Notes: generated by a model from the letters alone, not told the origin. A stretch of 64,000 nucleotides of DNA from Brachybacterium sillae (GCF_025028335.1 NZ_JAFEUW010000001.1:186001-250000), one strand, 5' to 3'. Numbered from the stretch's first letter, positions 18,166 to 26,697 are shown. Made by a program: numbers and translations.

Positions 18166-19410
18166 ATGGTCTCGAAGAAGGTCCTCGCGATCGTCCTCGC
18201 CGGTGGCGAGGGCAAACGCCTCATGCCCCTCACCCTGGATCGTGCGAAGCCCGCCGTGCCCTTCGGTGGCATCTACCGACTCATCGACTTCGCCCTGTCC
18301 AACATCGTCAACTCCGGATACCTCCGGATCGTGGTGCTGACGCAGTACAAGTCGCACTCGTTGGACAAGCACATCGCCCAGACCTGGCGGATGAGCTCCC
18401 TGCTGGGGAACTACGTCGCGCCCGTGCCCGCGCAGCAGCGCAAGGGCAAGCACTGGTACCTCGGCTCCGCCGATGCGATCTACCAGTCGCTGAACCTCAT
18501 CGAGGAGGAGAAGCCCGACTACGTGGTCGTCGTCGGCGCCGATCACGTGTACCGCATGGACTTCTCCCAGATGGTGGAGGCGCACATCGAATCCGGCGCC
18601 GAGTGCACCGTCGCCGCGATCCGGCAGCCGATCGAGCTGTCCGACCAGTTCGGCGTCATCGAGACCACGCCGGAGGACCCCACCACCATCGCCCGTTTCG
18701 TGGAGAAGCCGAAGCACACCGAGGGTCTGGCCGACGATCCCTCGCAGGTGCTCGCCTCCATGGGCAACTACGTCTTCACCGCGGACGCGCTCGTCGACGC
18801 CGTCACCCGCGACGCCGAGCGGGAGGACTCCGCGCACGACATGGGTGGCGACATCGTCCCCTGGTTCGTCGACCGCGGCGCCGCCGGGGTGTACGACTTC
18901 ATCCGCAATGACGTCCCCGGGTCCACCAACCGCGACCGCGACTACTGGCGCGACGTCGGCACGCTCGATGCGTTCTACGACGCGAACATGGACCTCATCT
19001 CCGTCCACCCGGTGTTCAACCTCTACAACATCAAGTGGCCGGTGTTCGCGGGTGTGCGGAACGTGCCGCCGGCGAAGTTCGTGCACGCCGCCGACGGCCG
19101 GATGGGTTCGGCCGTCAACTCGATCGTCTCGCCCGGGGTGGTCGTTTCCGGGGCTTCGGTGTCGAACTCGATCCTGTCCCCCGGTGTCGGCCTGCACTCG
19201 TGGAGCAGTGTCTCGGAGTCGGTGCTGATGGACGGGGTGCAGGTGGGCCGCCACTGCCACATCCATCGGGCGATCATCGACAAGTCCGTGATCGTGCCGC
19301 CGCGCACCCAGATCGGGCTGGACCCTGAGTTCGACCGTGCCCGCGGGTTCACCGTGACCGACTCCGGCATCACCGTGCTCGGCAAGGGAACGGTGATCGA
19401 GCCGTCATGA
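18166..19410 (+). CDS. glgC: Glucose-1-phosphate adenylyltransferase (ADP-glucose pyrophosphorylase)
   Basis: 414 residues from ATG 18166; an in-frame start 36 nt upstream would lie inside the promoter. It has the nucleotidyl-transferase signature [29 protein letters not shown], the catalytic DHVYRMDF segment and a C-terminal left-handed beta-helix with [11 protein letters not shown] and [13 protein letters not shown] repeats. It makes ADP-glucose for glycogen synthesis and pairs with the divergent glgA. The last bases overlap serB as ATGA. Expression appears leaderless, with a possible operator at 18119-18143. Confidence 0.96.
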   Translation: MVSKKVLAIVLAGGEGKRLMPLTLDRAKPAVPFGGIYRLIDFALSNIVNSGYLRIVVLTQYKSHSLDKHIAQTWRMSSLLGNYVAPVPAQQRKGKHWYLGSADAIYQSLNLIEEEKPDYVVVVGADHVYRMDFSQMVEAHIESGAECTVAAIRQPIELSDQFGVIETTPEDPTTIARFVEKPKHTEGLADDPSQVLASMGNYVFTADALVDAVTRDAEREDSAHDMGGDIVPWFVDRGAAGVYDFIRNDVPGSTNRDRDYWRDVGTLDAFYDANMDLISVHPVFNLYNIKWPVFAGVRNVPPAKFVHAADGRMGSAVNSIVSPGVVVSGASVSNSILSPGVGLHSWSSVSESVLMDGVQVGRHCHIHRAIIDKSVIVPPRTQIGLDPEFDRARGFTVTDSGITVLGKGTVIEPS

Positions 19411-20066
19411 GCGATCCCCGGGCCCTGCTGGTCAGTGATGTCGATTCCACCTTCATCCGTCAGGAGGTGATCGAACTGGTCGCCGACCATGCCGGGACCC
19501 GGGAGCGGGTGGAGGAGATCACCGACCGTGCCATGCGCGGGGAGCTCGACTTCGCCCATTCCCTGCGGGAGCGGGTGCGCACCCTCGCCGGGGTGCCGGT
19601 CGCGGCGCTGCAGGAGGTGACGGCGCAGCTGGAACCGACCCCCGGGGCCCTGGAACTGGTGGAGCGCTGCCGTGCCGCGGGTGTGCGCACCGCCCTGGTC
19701 TCCGGCGGCTTCCACGAGGTCGTCGACCCGCTCGCGCAGAGGGCCGGGGTGGACCACGTGGTGGCCAACCGTTTCGGCGTGCAGGACGGCCTGCTCACCG
19801 GCGAGCTCGACGGGCCGATCGTGGATGCGGAGGGCAAAGCCGCGGCACTGCGGGAGCTCGCCGCGCGGTATGGGCTGCCGCTGGCCCGGACGGTGGCCGT
19901 CGGTGACGGCGCCAATGATGTGCTGATGATCCGCGCCGCCGGTCGAGGTGTCGGCTTCCGTCCGAAGCCGGCGCTGCGCGCCGAGGCGGATGCCGTCATC
20001 GACGGGGACTCCCTGGTGGAGGTCTGGCCCCAGATCGAGGCGGTCCTGGGCGCGGAGAGCGTCTGA
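19407..20066 (+). CDS. serB: Phosphoserine phosphatase SerB
   Basis: 219 residues of the HAD superfamily. Motif I is VSDVDSTFI (nucleophile and acid Asp), motif II is VSGGF, motif III includes the conserved Lys in AEGKAAAL, and motif IV is [10 protein letters not shown]. The helical cap contains the [11 protein letters not shown] stretch typical of SerB, with Glu for substrate binding. It hydrolyses L-phosphoserine in the last step of serine synthesis. No ACT domains are present, unlike longer mycobacterial SerB2. Coupled to glgC by ATGA; the metabolic link between the two is not obvious. Confidence 0.9.
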   Translation: MSDPRALLVSDVDSTFIRQEVIELVADHAGTRERVEEITDRAMRGELDFAHSLRERVRTLAGVPVAALQEVTAQLEPTPGALELVERCRAAGVRTALVSGGFHEVVDPLAQRAGVDHVVANRFGVQDGLLTGELDGPIVDAEGKAAALRELAARYGLPLARTVAVGDGANDVLMIRAAGRGVGFRPKPALRAEADAVIDGDSLVEVWPQIEAVLGAESV

Positions 20067-20082
20067 CACCGGGCCCGTCACG

Positions 20083-20107
20083 CCGGGCGCCGGAGACCCC
20101 CGCCCGG
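20083..20107. terminator. Possible bidirectional hairpin between serB and sixA-like gene
   Basis: CCGGGCG and CGCCCGG arms (7 bp) with an 11-nt loop lie in the convergent gap. No T-tract follows, so support is modest. Confidence 0.35.
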
Positions 20108-20109
20108 GC

Positions 20110-20634
20110 TCAGGGGCGCACGACCGTGTGCAGGGTGAGACACTCCTCGCGCAGATCGGACCATTGCTCGAGGGGACCGGACAGGACGCTCATCGCGCCG
20201 GTCGGCAGACCGATGCGCGCCTGCGCGAGGGACCCGGAATCGGACTCCTCCCCCGCCAGCAGCGTCGACAGCATCGACATGGTGGGCTCGTGGCCGATCA
20301 CCATCACCACGTGGTGCTTGTCCTTGCGGGTCCGCAGCAGATCCAGCACCGGCTGCGGGCCGCTCTCGTACAGGTCGTCGTGGAAGGTGACGCGGCCGTC
20401 GAAACCCGGCATGGACGACAGCACCGCCTCCCAGGTGGCGCGGGTGCGCGCCGCGGTGGAGACCAGCACCCTCGTCGGCCGCACCCCCTGTGACTCGAGG
20501 TACTCGCCGATCAGCCGGGCCTGGTTGCGGCCCTTGTCGGTGAGTTCCCGCTCGTGGTCCTGCTCCGCGGCGCTCTCGGCCTTGCCGTGGCGCATGAGGA
20601 GCAGGAGGCGACTGTCAGGGTCGGAAGCGGTCAT
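20110..20634 (-). CDS. SixA-like histidine phosphatase
   Basis: 174 residues. The RHG signature (LLLMRHGKAES) with the catalytic His, the ELTDKGRNQA segment, VSTAARTRATWEAVL and the second His in VMVIGHEPTMSML place it in the branch-1 histidine phosphatase superfamily, closest in pattern to phosphohistidine phosphatase SixA. Its substrate could be a phosphohistidine protein or a small molecule. It lies downstream of fabG on the same strand, 72 nt away. Confidence 0.85.
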   Translation of the reverse strand: MTASDPDSRLLLLMRHGKAESAAEQDHERELTDKGRNQARLIGEYLESQGVRPTRVLVSTAARTRATWEAVLSSMPGFDGRVTFHDDLYESGPQPVLDLLRTRKDKHHVVMVIGHEPTMSMLSTLLAGEESDSGSLAQARIGLPTGAMSVLSGPLEQWSDLREECLTLHTVVRP

Positions 20635-20683
20635 GGCGCCGGGGTCACACCTTCATGGAGCTCGAGCTGTGGGGATGCAGGGG

Positions 20684-20699
20684 CGCCCCGCACGGGGCG
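20684..20699. terminator. Short GC palindrome between fabG and the SixA-like gene
   Basis: cgccccg-ca-cggggcg is a near-perfect palindrome just after the fabG stop. It could attenuate read-through, but the loop is tight and there is no T-tract. Confidence 0.3.
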
Positions 20700-20706
20700 T
20701 CCGTGC

Positions 20707-21435
20707 TCAGTGTCCCATGCCGAGACCGCCGTCGACAGGGATGACGGCGCCGCTGATGTAGGAGGCGTCCTCGCCGGCGAGGAACGCCACCACGCGGGCG
20801 ACCTCCGCGGGGTCGGCGAACCGGCCCGCCGGGATGGCCTTGCGGTAGGAGTCCTTGAGGTCGTCGGGCAGCGACGCGGTCATGTCGGTGTCGATGTACC
20901 CGGGGGCGACAACGTTGGCGGTGATGCCGCGCGAACCCAGCTCGCGGGTGACGGAACGGGCGATACCGACCAGGCCCGCCTTGGAGGCGGCGTAGTTCAC
21001 CTGACCCGGCGACCCGTACAGGCCGACCACCGAGGAGATCAGGACGATGCGGCCGCGGCGGGCGCGGATCATGCTCTTGATGACGCGGCGGACGCTGCGG
21101 AAGGCGCCGGTGAGGTTGGTGTCGACGACCGACTCGAAGGACTCGTCACTCATGCGCAGCAGCAGCTGATCGTCGGTGATGCCGGCGTTCGCCACCAGCA
21201 CAGTGATGGGGCCGTGCGCCGCCTCGACCTCGGCGATGGCGGCGTCGAGGGAGGCGCCGTCGGTGATGTCGGCGGCGACCGTCAGGGCACCCTCGGGGCC
21301 GCCCTGCCCGGAGCGGGAGGTCACGGCGACCTTGTCGCCCCGACGCAGGAACTCCTCGGCGATGGCGCGGCCGATGCCGCGGTTGCCTCCGGTGACGAGG
21401 ACGCTGCGGGGCTCGGTGGCGGGGGCATCGGTCAT
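20707..21435 (-). CDS. fabG: 3-oxoacyl-ACP reductase FabG-type SDR
   Basis: 242 residues of the classical short-chain dehydrogenase family. The cofactor loop is TGGNRGIG, the NAG motif is VLVANAGIT, the catalytic Ser-Tyr-Lys are in LISSVVG and YAASKAG, and PGYIDTDM follows. Length and motifs match FabG/MabA, which reduces 3-oxoacyl-ACP with NADPH in fatty acid elongation. The ATG follows AGGAGCGCCCACC. A -10-like TATCGT about 90 nt upstream overlaps a divergent one for the gene at 21594. Confidence 0.88.
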   Translation of the reverse strand: MTDAPATEPRSVLVTGGNRGIGRAIAEEFLRRGDKVAVTSRSGQGGPEGALTVAADITDGASLDAAIAEVEAAHGPITVLVANAGITDDQLLLRMSDESFESVVDTNLTGAFRSVRRVIKSMIRARRGRIVLISSVVGLYGSPGQVNYAASKAGLVGIARSVTRELGSRGITANVVAPGYIDTDMTASLPDDLKDSYRKAIPAGRFADPAEVARVVAFLAGEDASYISGAVIPVDGGLGMGH

Positions 21436-21524
21436 GGTGGGCGCTCCTGGGATGCGGCGTTCGGCGGTGGTCGGGACGGTGCGCGGGGCCGACGATGCCC
21501 CAGGTCGGCACCAGTCCGGTGATC

Positions 21525-21531
21525 TACGATA
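21525..21531. promoter_or_regulatory. Overlapping divergent -10 elements between fabG and the 21594 gene
   Basis: TACGATA reads as TACGAT (21525-21530) toward the plus-strand gene and as TATCGT (21531-21526) toward fabG, so the two promoters may compete for polymerase. Confidence 0.4.
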
Positions 21532-21593
21532 CGGGGCGACCGGGCGCCCGCGCCGCGGGCGCCCCAGCCGACCACTCCGGAGGGGAACTCACC

Positions 21594-22553
21594 ATGGCGT
21601 ATCGCTTCAACCCGCCGCCGAACTGGCCGGTCGAGCCGGGCTTCACCCCGCCGCCGGGATGGCAGCCGGATCCGGAGTGGGGCCCTGCCCCCGACGGGTG
21701 GAGCTTCTGGGCACGCGACGACGAGACCGTGACGTCGCCCGCGTCGGCCTCGTCCGACCAGCCGACGGTGCAGACCAACGAGCCGGTCCGTGAGCCCGAG
21801 CCCGTGCGGGAACCGCAGCCGGTGCGCCCGGAGGAACCGGTCCGTGAGCCGGAGCCCGTGCGTGAGCCGGAGCCGGTGCGCCCGGAGGAACCGGTCCGTG
21901 AGCCGGGGCCGGTGCGGGATGCCGAGCCGATCCACGGGACGCAGCCAGTCCGTGAGTCCGTGCTCGGGCCTGAGACGACCCGCGAGGCGCCGGTCCCCAC
22001 GGAGCCTGCGCCCGTGCACGAGAGCGGCCCCACCCATCGGGCGGAGCCCGTCGGGGTTCAGGGTGACCGTGTCGATCTGCGCGACGACCGCCGGACCGTC
22101 GACGATGCGTCGCGGGATCGCGTGCACGTCGAGGATCGGCGGGCCGATCAGTCCCACCCCGCTGTCTCGCGCGAGGACCGCGTGCACGTGGAGGATCATC
22201 GCGAGGCGGGCATCGCCGCGGAGCCGGGTGTGCGCACCGATGAGCGGACCACCCAGACCCCGGCGCCCGCTCCCGGCCCGGCGCCCGCTCCCGGCCCGGC
22301 GCCCGCTCCCGGCCCGGCGCCCGCTGCCAGCCCGGCGCCCGCTGCCAGCCCGGCGCCCGCTCCCAGCCCGGCGCCGCGCGGACACGACTCGGGTATGAAC
22401 CGCTACTGGTGGGTCGGCTGCCTGGTGCTCGGTGGTCTGCTGCTCGCGCTGATGGCCCTGGCCGGACTGTTCCTCGGCGGTTCCGAAGGTGCGGCCTCCT
22501 CCCTCGGCGTGGTCCTCGAGTCCGCCGCCATCCCGGGCGTCGCGTCGGTGTGA
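21594..22553 (+). CDS. W/P-motif membrane protein with EPVREPEPVR repeats
   Basis: 319 residues from ATG 21594, preceded by GGAGGGGA. The N-terminus has the motif FNPPPNWPVEPGFTPPPGWQ with WGPAPDGWSFW, seen in many Micrococcales membrane proteins of unknown role. A disordered acidic/basic repeat follows (18-residue unit EPVREPEPVREPQPVRPE, about 2.7 copies), then a less ordered region, then a Pro-Ala run, and one membrane helix near the C-terminus (YWWVGCLVLGGLLLALMAL) with a short tail. No enzymatic motif was seen. The stop overlaps the next gene, which repeats the same N-terminal motif, so the two are tandem paralogues. Confidence 0.75.
   Translation: MAYRFNPPPNWPVEPGFTPPPGWQPDPEWGPAPDGWSFWARDDETVTSPASASSDQPTVQTNEPVREPEPVREPQPVRPEEPVREPEPVREPEPVRPEEPVREPGPVRDAEPIHGTQPVRESVLGPETTREAPVPTEPAPVHESGPTHRAEPVGVQGDRVDLRDDRRTVDDASRDRVHVEDRRADQSHPAVSREDRVHVEDHREAGIAAEPGVRTDERTTQTPAPAPGPAPAPGPAPAPGPAPAASPAPAASPAPAPSPAPRGHDSGMNRYWWVGCLVLGGLLLALMALAGLFLGGSEGAASSLGVVLESAAIPGVASV
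21780..21929 (+). repeat. 54-bp tandem repeat, about 2.7 copies
   Basis: Units start at 21780, 21834 and 21888 (third incomplete) and encode EPVREPxPVREPxPVRPE. Near-identity of units suggests recent slippage or duplication. Confidence 0.85.
22258..22376 (+). repeat. 18-bp tandem Pro-Ala repeat, about 6 copies
   Basis: Units of cggcgcccgctcccggcc, with a tgccag variant, encode (PAPAPG/S)n just before the membrane helix of the same gene. Confidence 0.8.
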
Positions 22554-23035
22554 CCGGGACGTTCAACCCGCCGCCGCACTGGCCCGAGCCGCCGGCCGAC
22601 GATTGGGAACCCCCCGAGGGCTGGCGGCCGGATCGTGCCTGGGGGGACGTCCCCGCCGGGTGGCGCCTGTACGCGCGCCCCGGGGACGTCGTGGGCGCTG
22701 AGGAGGGCCCGCTGCGGGATTCCGCAGAAGTTCCGGCCAGCGGTGCCCGTCCGGAGCCCCGACCGGAGTCGTACCCGGTGGCGGTCACCGCGCCCGGCAG
22801 CTGGGAGGACACCCCCGCGCCGCCCGAGGACCACGGTTTCGGTCCCGCCCCGGAAGAGCGGCGACGTCCCCGGTTGCGCCTCGCCGTCTCCATCGCCGTC
22901 CTCGTGCTCGCGGCTCTCGTGGTCACCGCGACCGTGCTGGGCTTCCGCGCGCTCTACCGGTACGGCACCGGGGAGACCCCGAGCAGTGCCTCCGCCGCCG
23001 CGGTCGCTCCCCTGCCGGGAACTGACCCCCTGTGA
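22550..23035 (+). CDS. Second W/P-motif membrane protein
   Basis: 161 residues from the GTG that overlaps the previous stop as GTGA; the longer open frame starting at 22409 is inside the upstream gene. It begins TGTFNPPPHWPEPPADDW with PPEGWRPDRAWGDVPAGWRLY, the same layout as its neighbour. A Pro-rich linker and a single membrane helix (LAVSIAVLVLAALVVTATVLGF) follow, with a short outside tail. Function unknown. It overlaps the SURF1 gene start by TGATG, so it belongs to one translational chain. Confidence 0.75.
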   Translation: MTGTFNPPPHWPEPPADDWEPPEGWRPDRAWGDVPAGWRLYARPGDVVGAEEGPLRDSAEVPASGARPEPRPESYPVAVTAPGSWEDTPAPPEDHGFGPAPEERRRPRLRLAVSIAVLVLAALVVTATVLGFRALYRYGTGETPSSASAAAVAPLPGTDPL

Positions 23036-23937
23036 TGGCCGAGACCCCCCGCCGAGCCCACGAGCCGGTGCCTCCCGACGATGCCGCCCGTTCCTCTGGC
23101 GCCGCCCGCCCCGCCGGCCGGTTCGCGGCGGGTCCCCTCGCACTGATCGTCGTGGCAGTGATCGCCTGCCTGCTGCTGGGTATGTGGCAGTGGGGCCGGT
23201 TCCAGGACCGCCTGGCCGAGGCCCGGCAGCTGGAGACCATGGCCCGCGCCGCGCCCGTGCCGCTGGACCGGATCGCCGCTCCCCTGCCCACGGACCAGGC
23301 GTGGCGGCCCGTGGCGGTGCGTGGCACCTACTGCGCGAGCGCCGACTGTGTGCTGTATGTGCGTGGTCGGGTGGAGCAGGGCGACGTCGGCCTGTGGCAA
23401 CTGGTGCCGTTGCGCACCGAGCAGGGCACCACCGTGCTGGTGGTGCGCGGCTGGGTTCCGGAGGGCCCCGACGGGTCCATCCCCTCCGACCCGCCGCCGA
23501 TCCCCGGCGGCGAGGTCACCGTTACGGCACGGATCCGCCCGGCCGAACCCACCCTGCCGTCCCGTTCCGACCCTCCCGGTCAGGCGCAGACCGTCACACC
23601 CCCGGTCATCGCCTCCCGGCTCTCCCTGCCTGGTCCCGTCCGCGAGGACGCCTATCTGGTGGCCGAGGCGGAATCGCCGCAGCCGGCTTCCCGGCCGCGC
23701 CCGATCGCCCTGCCCGAGCCCTCGCTGGGCCCGCATCTCGCCTACGCCGTGCAGTGGTGGCTGTTCGCTCTCGCCATCCCCGTCGGGGTGGTCGTCACAC
23801 GCCGCCGCAACGCCCGTGACCGGGAGGACGCCCCCACCTCCGCAGCCCACCGCGACCGAGCCCCGAGCCGGCGCGCCCCGACCCGTCGAACCCCCAGTGA
23901 CGAGGAGGCTGAGGATGCCCTTCTCGACGGCCGCTGA
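23035..23937 (+). CDS. SURF1-family protein (cytochrome oxidase assembly)
   Basis: 300 residues from ATG 23035; a GTG three bases upstream is also possible. Family marks are a first helix ending LLLGMWQWGRFQDRL, WRPVAVRGTY, VLVVRGWVPEG in the extracytoplasmic domain, and a second helix led by GPHLAYAVQWWLFALAIPVG. SURF1 helps assemble haem-copper terminal oxidases in the membrane. The Pro-rich N-terminal extension and basic C-terminal tail are cytoplasmic. It overlaps the downstream GDPD gene by 23 nt. Confidence 0.9.
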   Translation: MAETPRRAHEPVPPDDAARSSGAARPAGRFAAGPLALIVVAVIACLLLGMWQWGRFQDRLAEARQLETMARAAPVPLDRIAAPLPTDQAWRPVAVRGTYCASADCVLYVRGRVEQGDVGLWQLVPLRTEQGTTVLVVRGWVPEGPDGSIPSDPPPIPGGEVTVTARIRPAEPTLPSRSDPPGQAQTVTPPVIASRLSLPGPVREDAYLVAEAESPQPASRPRPIALPEPSLGPHLAYAVQWWLFALAIPVGVVVTRRRNARDREDAPTSAAHRDRAPSRRAPTRRTPSDEEAEDALLDGR

Positions 23938-24727
23938 TACCGACGGCACCCGCACGCCCCGGTCGCGGTTCGGCCCGGGACCGCGCCCGCGGGTGATCGC
24001 CCACCGGGGCCTCGCCCTCGACGGCGCCGAGAACACCCTGCGGGCCTTCTCCGACGCCCTCGCCGCCGGCGCCGACATGCTGGAGACCGACACCCGGGCC
24101 AGCTCCGACGGCACCGCGTACGCCCTGCATGACGAGACCATGCGGCGGGTGGCGGGTGATCCGCGGCCCGTCGCCGCTCTCACCGCCGCGCAGCTGTCGC
24201 GGATGCGGATCGCCGGGGCCGAACCTCCGGCCGCGCTCGCTGATGTGCTCGGTTCCTTCCGTGACGTCATCGTGAACATCGATGTCAAGGACGCTCGCTC
24301 GGTGCTCCCCGCCGCCCAGGCGATCGCCCGCACGGGGGCTGTCGACAGGGTGTGCGTCACGTCCTTCGATGATCGGGTGGCGCTGCGGGCCGTGGCGCAG
24401 ATCCGACGGCTCACCGGCCGCACGCCGCGGCGCAGCCCCTCGCGGGGTGGGATCGCCCTGGCTCTCGCCCTGTGGTCGGTCGAGGCACCGGAGGTGGTGC
24501 TGCGGCGTGCCCTGCGGCCGTATCAGGCGCTGCAGGTGCCGATGCGGCACGGTCGGTGGCGGATCGTCACGCCCCGGTCCGTCGCGGCGGCGCACCGCGC
24601 CGGCTGTGAGGTGCACGTGTGGACGATCGACACCCCGGCCGGCATGCGGGAGGTCCTGGCGTTGGGGGTGGATGGTATCGTCACCAACCGGGCTGATCTG
24701 CTCGCCGGGTTTCTGGCGCGGCGGTGA
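23915..24727 (+). CDS. Glycerophosphodiester phosphodiesterase-family protein
   Basis: 270 residues from ATG 23915, preceded by GAGGAGGCTGAGG; the longer frame from 23321 is a shadow of SURF1. GDPD motifs: VIAHRGLALDGAENTLRAF with catalytic His-Arg and the metal-binding Glu, MLETDTRASSDG (Glu, Asp), LHDETMRR (second His), then VNIDVKD and VHVWTIDTPAGMREVLALGVDGIVTNRADL at the C-terminal end of the TIM barrel. It should split glycerophosphodiesters to glycerol-3-phosphate and an alcohol. No signal peptide is visible. Confidence 0.9.
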   Translation: MPFSTAADTDGTRTPRSRFGPGPRPRVIAHRGLALDGAENTLRAFSDALAAGADMLETDTRASSDGTAYALHDETMRRVAGDPRPVAALTAAQLSRMRIAGAEPPAALADVLGSFRDVIVNIDVKDARSVLPAAQAIARTGAVDRVCVTSFDDRVALRAVAQIRRLTGRTPRRSPSRGGIALALALWSVEAPEVVLRRALRPYQALQVPMRHGRWRIVTPRSVAAAHRAGCEVHVWTIDTPAGMREVLALGVDGIVTNRADLLAGFLARR

Positions 24728-24838
24728 CGTCCCCGCTCTGAACGTCCGCCGAGCAGCCGCCCCTCCCTGCGGGAATGCCCGGGCCGCTCGCCGCGTTGAA
24801 CCGTTGAGCCCGTCGTCGACCTCAGGAGGTCCGCACCG

Positions 24839-25186
24839 ATGAACAGCCGCAGCCTGCGTGGAACGCGCCTCGGCTCCCTCAGCATGGAGACCGATGAGGG
24901 TGTGCTCGCCGCGCCCCGTCAGGACGCCGTCTATGACTGCCCCAACGGGCACACCTTCTCGCTGCCCTTCTCCATCGAGGCCGATGTCCCGGCCGTGTGG
25001 GAGTGCCGCTGCGGCGCGACCGCCCTGCTACGCGATGCCGAGAAGCCCGAGGAGAAGCCGCAGAAGCCGCAGCGCACCCACTGGGACATGCTGCTGGAGC
25101 GCCGCAGTGAGGAGGAACTGCAGGTGCTGCTCGATCAGCGTCTGGAGCTGCTGCGCGCCGGGAAGCTGCACAGCACCCGCGGCTGA
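24839..25186 (+). CDS. rbpA: RNA polymerase-binding protein RbpA
   Basis: 115 residues. It has the actinobacterial RbpA layout: N-terminal tail (SLRGTRLGSLSMETDEGV), the Zn-like core YDCPNGHTFSLPFSIEADVPAVWECRCGATA with Cys residues, and the sigma-interaction segment KPQRTHWDMLLERRSEEELQVLLDQRLELLR. RbpA binds RNA polymerase and group I sigma factors and stabilises open complexes. The ATG follows CAGGAGGTCCGCACCG. A perfect palindromic terminator follows. Confidence 0.97.
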   Translation: MNSRSLRGTRLGSLSMETDEGVLAAPRQDAVYDCPNGHTFSLPFSIEADVPAVWECRCGATALLRDAEKPEEKPQKPQRTHWDMLLERRSEEELQVLLDQRLELLRAGKLHSTRG

Positions 25187-25202
25187 CCCGCACCCCCGAA
25201 CC

Positions 25203-25242
25203 GCACGACGCCCCACCCGGGATCCCGGGTGGGGCGTCGTGC
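25203..25242. terminator. Perfect 40-nt palindrome, bidirectional terminator between rbpA and fxsA
   Basis: Two 20-nt arms (left arm gcacgacgccccacccggga, right arm its exact complement) abut without a spacer in the convergent gap, followed by ttct. It can fold as a very strong hairpin on either transcript. Confidence 0.85.
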
Positions 25243-25324
25243 TTCTGCCGCGGGTGCCACCCCGAGGGTGTCCCGGAGCGCGGCACCGCCGGCGGTCGCA
25301 GGCGGTCGGGGCTGCGGGTCCGGA

Positions 25325-25885
25325 TCAGGGGCGCAGCTGCGGTGGCGTCTCCGGGGAGGAGGCGGCGCCGGACGGATCAGAGGGGTCGTCGGTGCGGCGC
25401 ACCACGATCTCCCCGTCGATGGTGCCGGGGCCGCGGAACAGCATCCGCCGGGCACCCGGAACACCCGTCGGCACCGCGATCCGGGAGACGGTGCGTTTCT
25501 GGACCGGGGTCAACAGCAGCACGAGGCCGGCCACGTCCGTGAGCAGACCGGGGAACGCGAAGAGGGCCGCGGCGAGCAGGGTGAACGCAGGTCGGCTGAG
25601 GTGGTCCTGCACCCGTCCGCGTCCACGCACCGCGCGGATCAGAGATCGCACGCGCGAGTACGACTGCTGTCCGGCCGCGACCACCAGGGCGACGGCGATG
25701 ATCAGCCCCAGGGCGACCGCGAGCAGCGCCCAGGCCACACCGGCCCATCGTCCCAGCAGCACCAGGCCCGCCAGCTCCACCAGGCCCACCAGCAGCACCA
25801 GCAACGGCCAGGCCCACCCGGGCAGGCGGCGCCGCCGACGGGGTCCGCTCGGCGACGGGGGGATCGGGGGGATCGTGGTGCTCAT
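25325..25885 (-). CDS. FxsA-family membrane protein
   Basis: 186 residues with about four hydrophobic segments in the pattern of FxsA (suppressor of F exclusion of phage T7): WPLLVLLVGLVELAGLVLLGRWAGVAWALL, IIAVALVVAAGQQSY, and the conserved FTLLAAALFAFPGLLTDVAGLVLLLTPVQK with the PGLLTD motif. The role in actinobacteria is unknown. It is the last gene of the tatA-to-fxsA operon, overlapping ppm1 by ATGA. Confidence 0.85.
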   Translation of the reverse strand: MSTTIPPIPPSPSGPRRRRRLPGWAWPLLVLLVGLVELAGLVLLGRWAGVAWALLAVALGLIIAVALVVAAGQQSYSRVRSLIRAVRGRGRVQDHLSRPAFTLLAAALFAFPGLLTDVAGLVLLLTPVQKRTVSRIAVPTGVPGARRMLFRGPGTIDGEIVVRRTDDPSDPSGAASSPETPPQLRP

Positions 25886-26697
25886 CGGATGCTCCTTCCG
25901 CGCCTGCGGCGCAGGCTCTCACGCAGCTGCCGGGAGCGGTCCTGCACGCCCCAGACGGCGACGTCGACCAGGGCCTCCCGCACGATCCTGCCGGTCATCT
26001 TGCTGGCTCCCTCGGTGCGCTCGTCGAAGTCGATCGGCACCTCGACGATCCGGGCGCCCGCCCGGCGGGCGCGGCGCGTCATATCGATCTGGAAGCAGTA
26101 CCCCTGGCTGGCGACGTCCTGCTCCAGCAGACGCTCCAGCAGCGCCGCCCGATAGGCACGGAACCCCGCGGTGGAATCGGCCACCGGCAACCCGGTGAGC
26201 AGACGCACGTACAGGTTCGCCCCGCGGGAGAGCAGTTCGCGGCGGCGGGACCAGTCGTGGACGTCCCCACCGGGGACGTACCGGGAGCCGATCACCAGCT
26301 CGGGGCCGTCCTGATCCAGCGGCCCGGCAGCGGTCAGCAGCCGCGGCAGCTGCTCGGGGCGATGGGAGGCATCCGCATCCATCTCCACCAGCAATCCGGC
26401 GCCGCGCTCCAGGCCCCAGCGGAACCCGGCGCGGTAGGCGGGTCCGAGGCCCTCCTTTGCGGTGCGGCGCATCAGGTGGATGTGGTCATCACGGCGGCCC
26501 AGCTCGGCCGCCAGATCGGCGGTCCCGTCCGGGGAGCCGTCGTCGACGACCAGCACCTGCGCGGCGGGCACCGCCGCGCGCAGCCGCGCCAGGGTGCCCG
26601 GCAGGGTCTGCGCCTCGTTGTAGGTGGGCACGATCACGAGCACATCCATCGGGGCCGACCCCGGCGTCTCGCTCGGGGTGATGTCGTGCCCGGTCAT
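25882..26697 (-). CDS. Polyprenol-phosphate mannosyltransferase (Ppm1/DPM1 type)
   Basis: 271 residues of GT2. VLVIVPTYNEAQTLPGTL opens the nucleotide-binding fold; LVVDDGSPDGTADL and LLVEMDADASHRPEQL contain the acidic and DxD-type metal-binding residues; RGANLYVRLLTGLPVADSTAGFRAY matches dolichol-phosphate mannose synthases. It transfers mannose from GDP-mannose to a polyprenol phosphate for lipoglycan synthesis or protein mannosylation. In mycobacteria the enzyme is fused or coupled to an Lnt domain; here lnt is the adjacent upstream gene, overlapping by ATGA. Confidence 0.9.
   Translation of the reverse strand: MTGHDITPSETPGSAPMDVLVIVPTYNEAQTLPGTLARLRAAVPAAQVLVVDDGSPDGTADLAAELGRRDDHIHLMRRTAKEGLGPAYRAGFRWGLERGAGLLVEMDADASHRPEQLPRLLTAAGPLDQDGPELVIGSRYVPGGDVHDWSRRRELLSRGANLYVRLLTGLPVADSTAGFRAYRAALLERLLEQDVASQGYCFQIDMTRRARRAGARIVEVPIDFDERTEGASKMTGRIVREALVDVAVWGVQDRSRQLRESLRRRRGRSIR

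Noticed and set aside
16803-18911. 702-residue plus-strand open frame
   Set aside because: It runs antisense to glgA and out of frame with glgC; both of those are strongly supported.
21780-22376. Possible CRISPR array
   Set aside because: Repeats are contiguous and coding without spacers.
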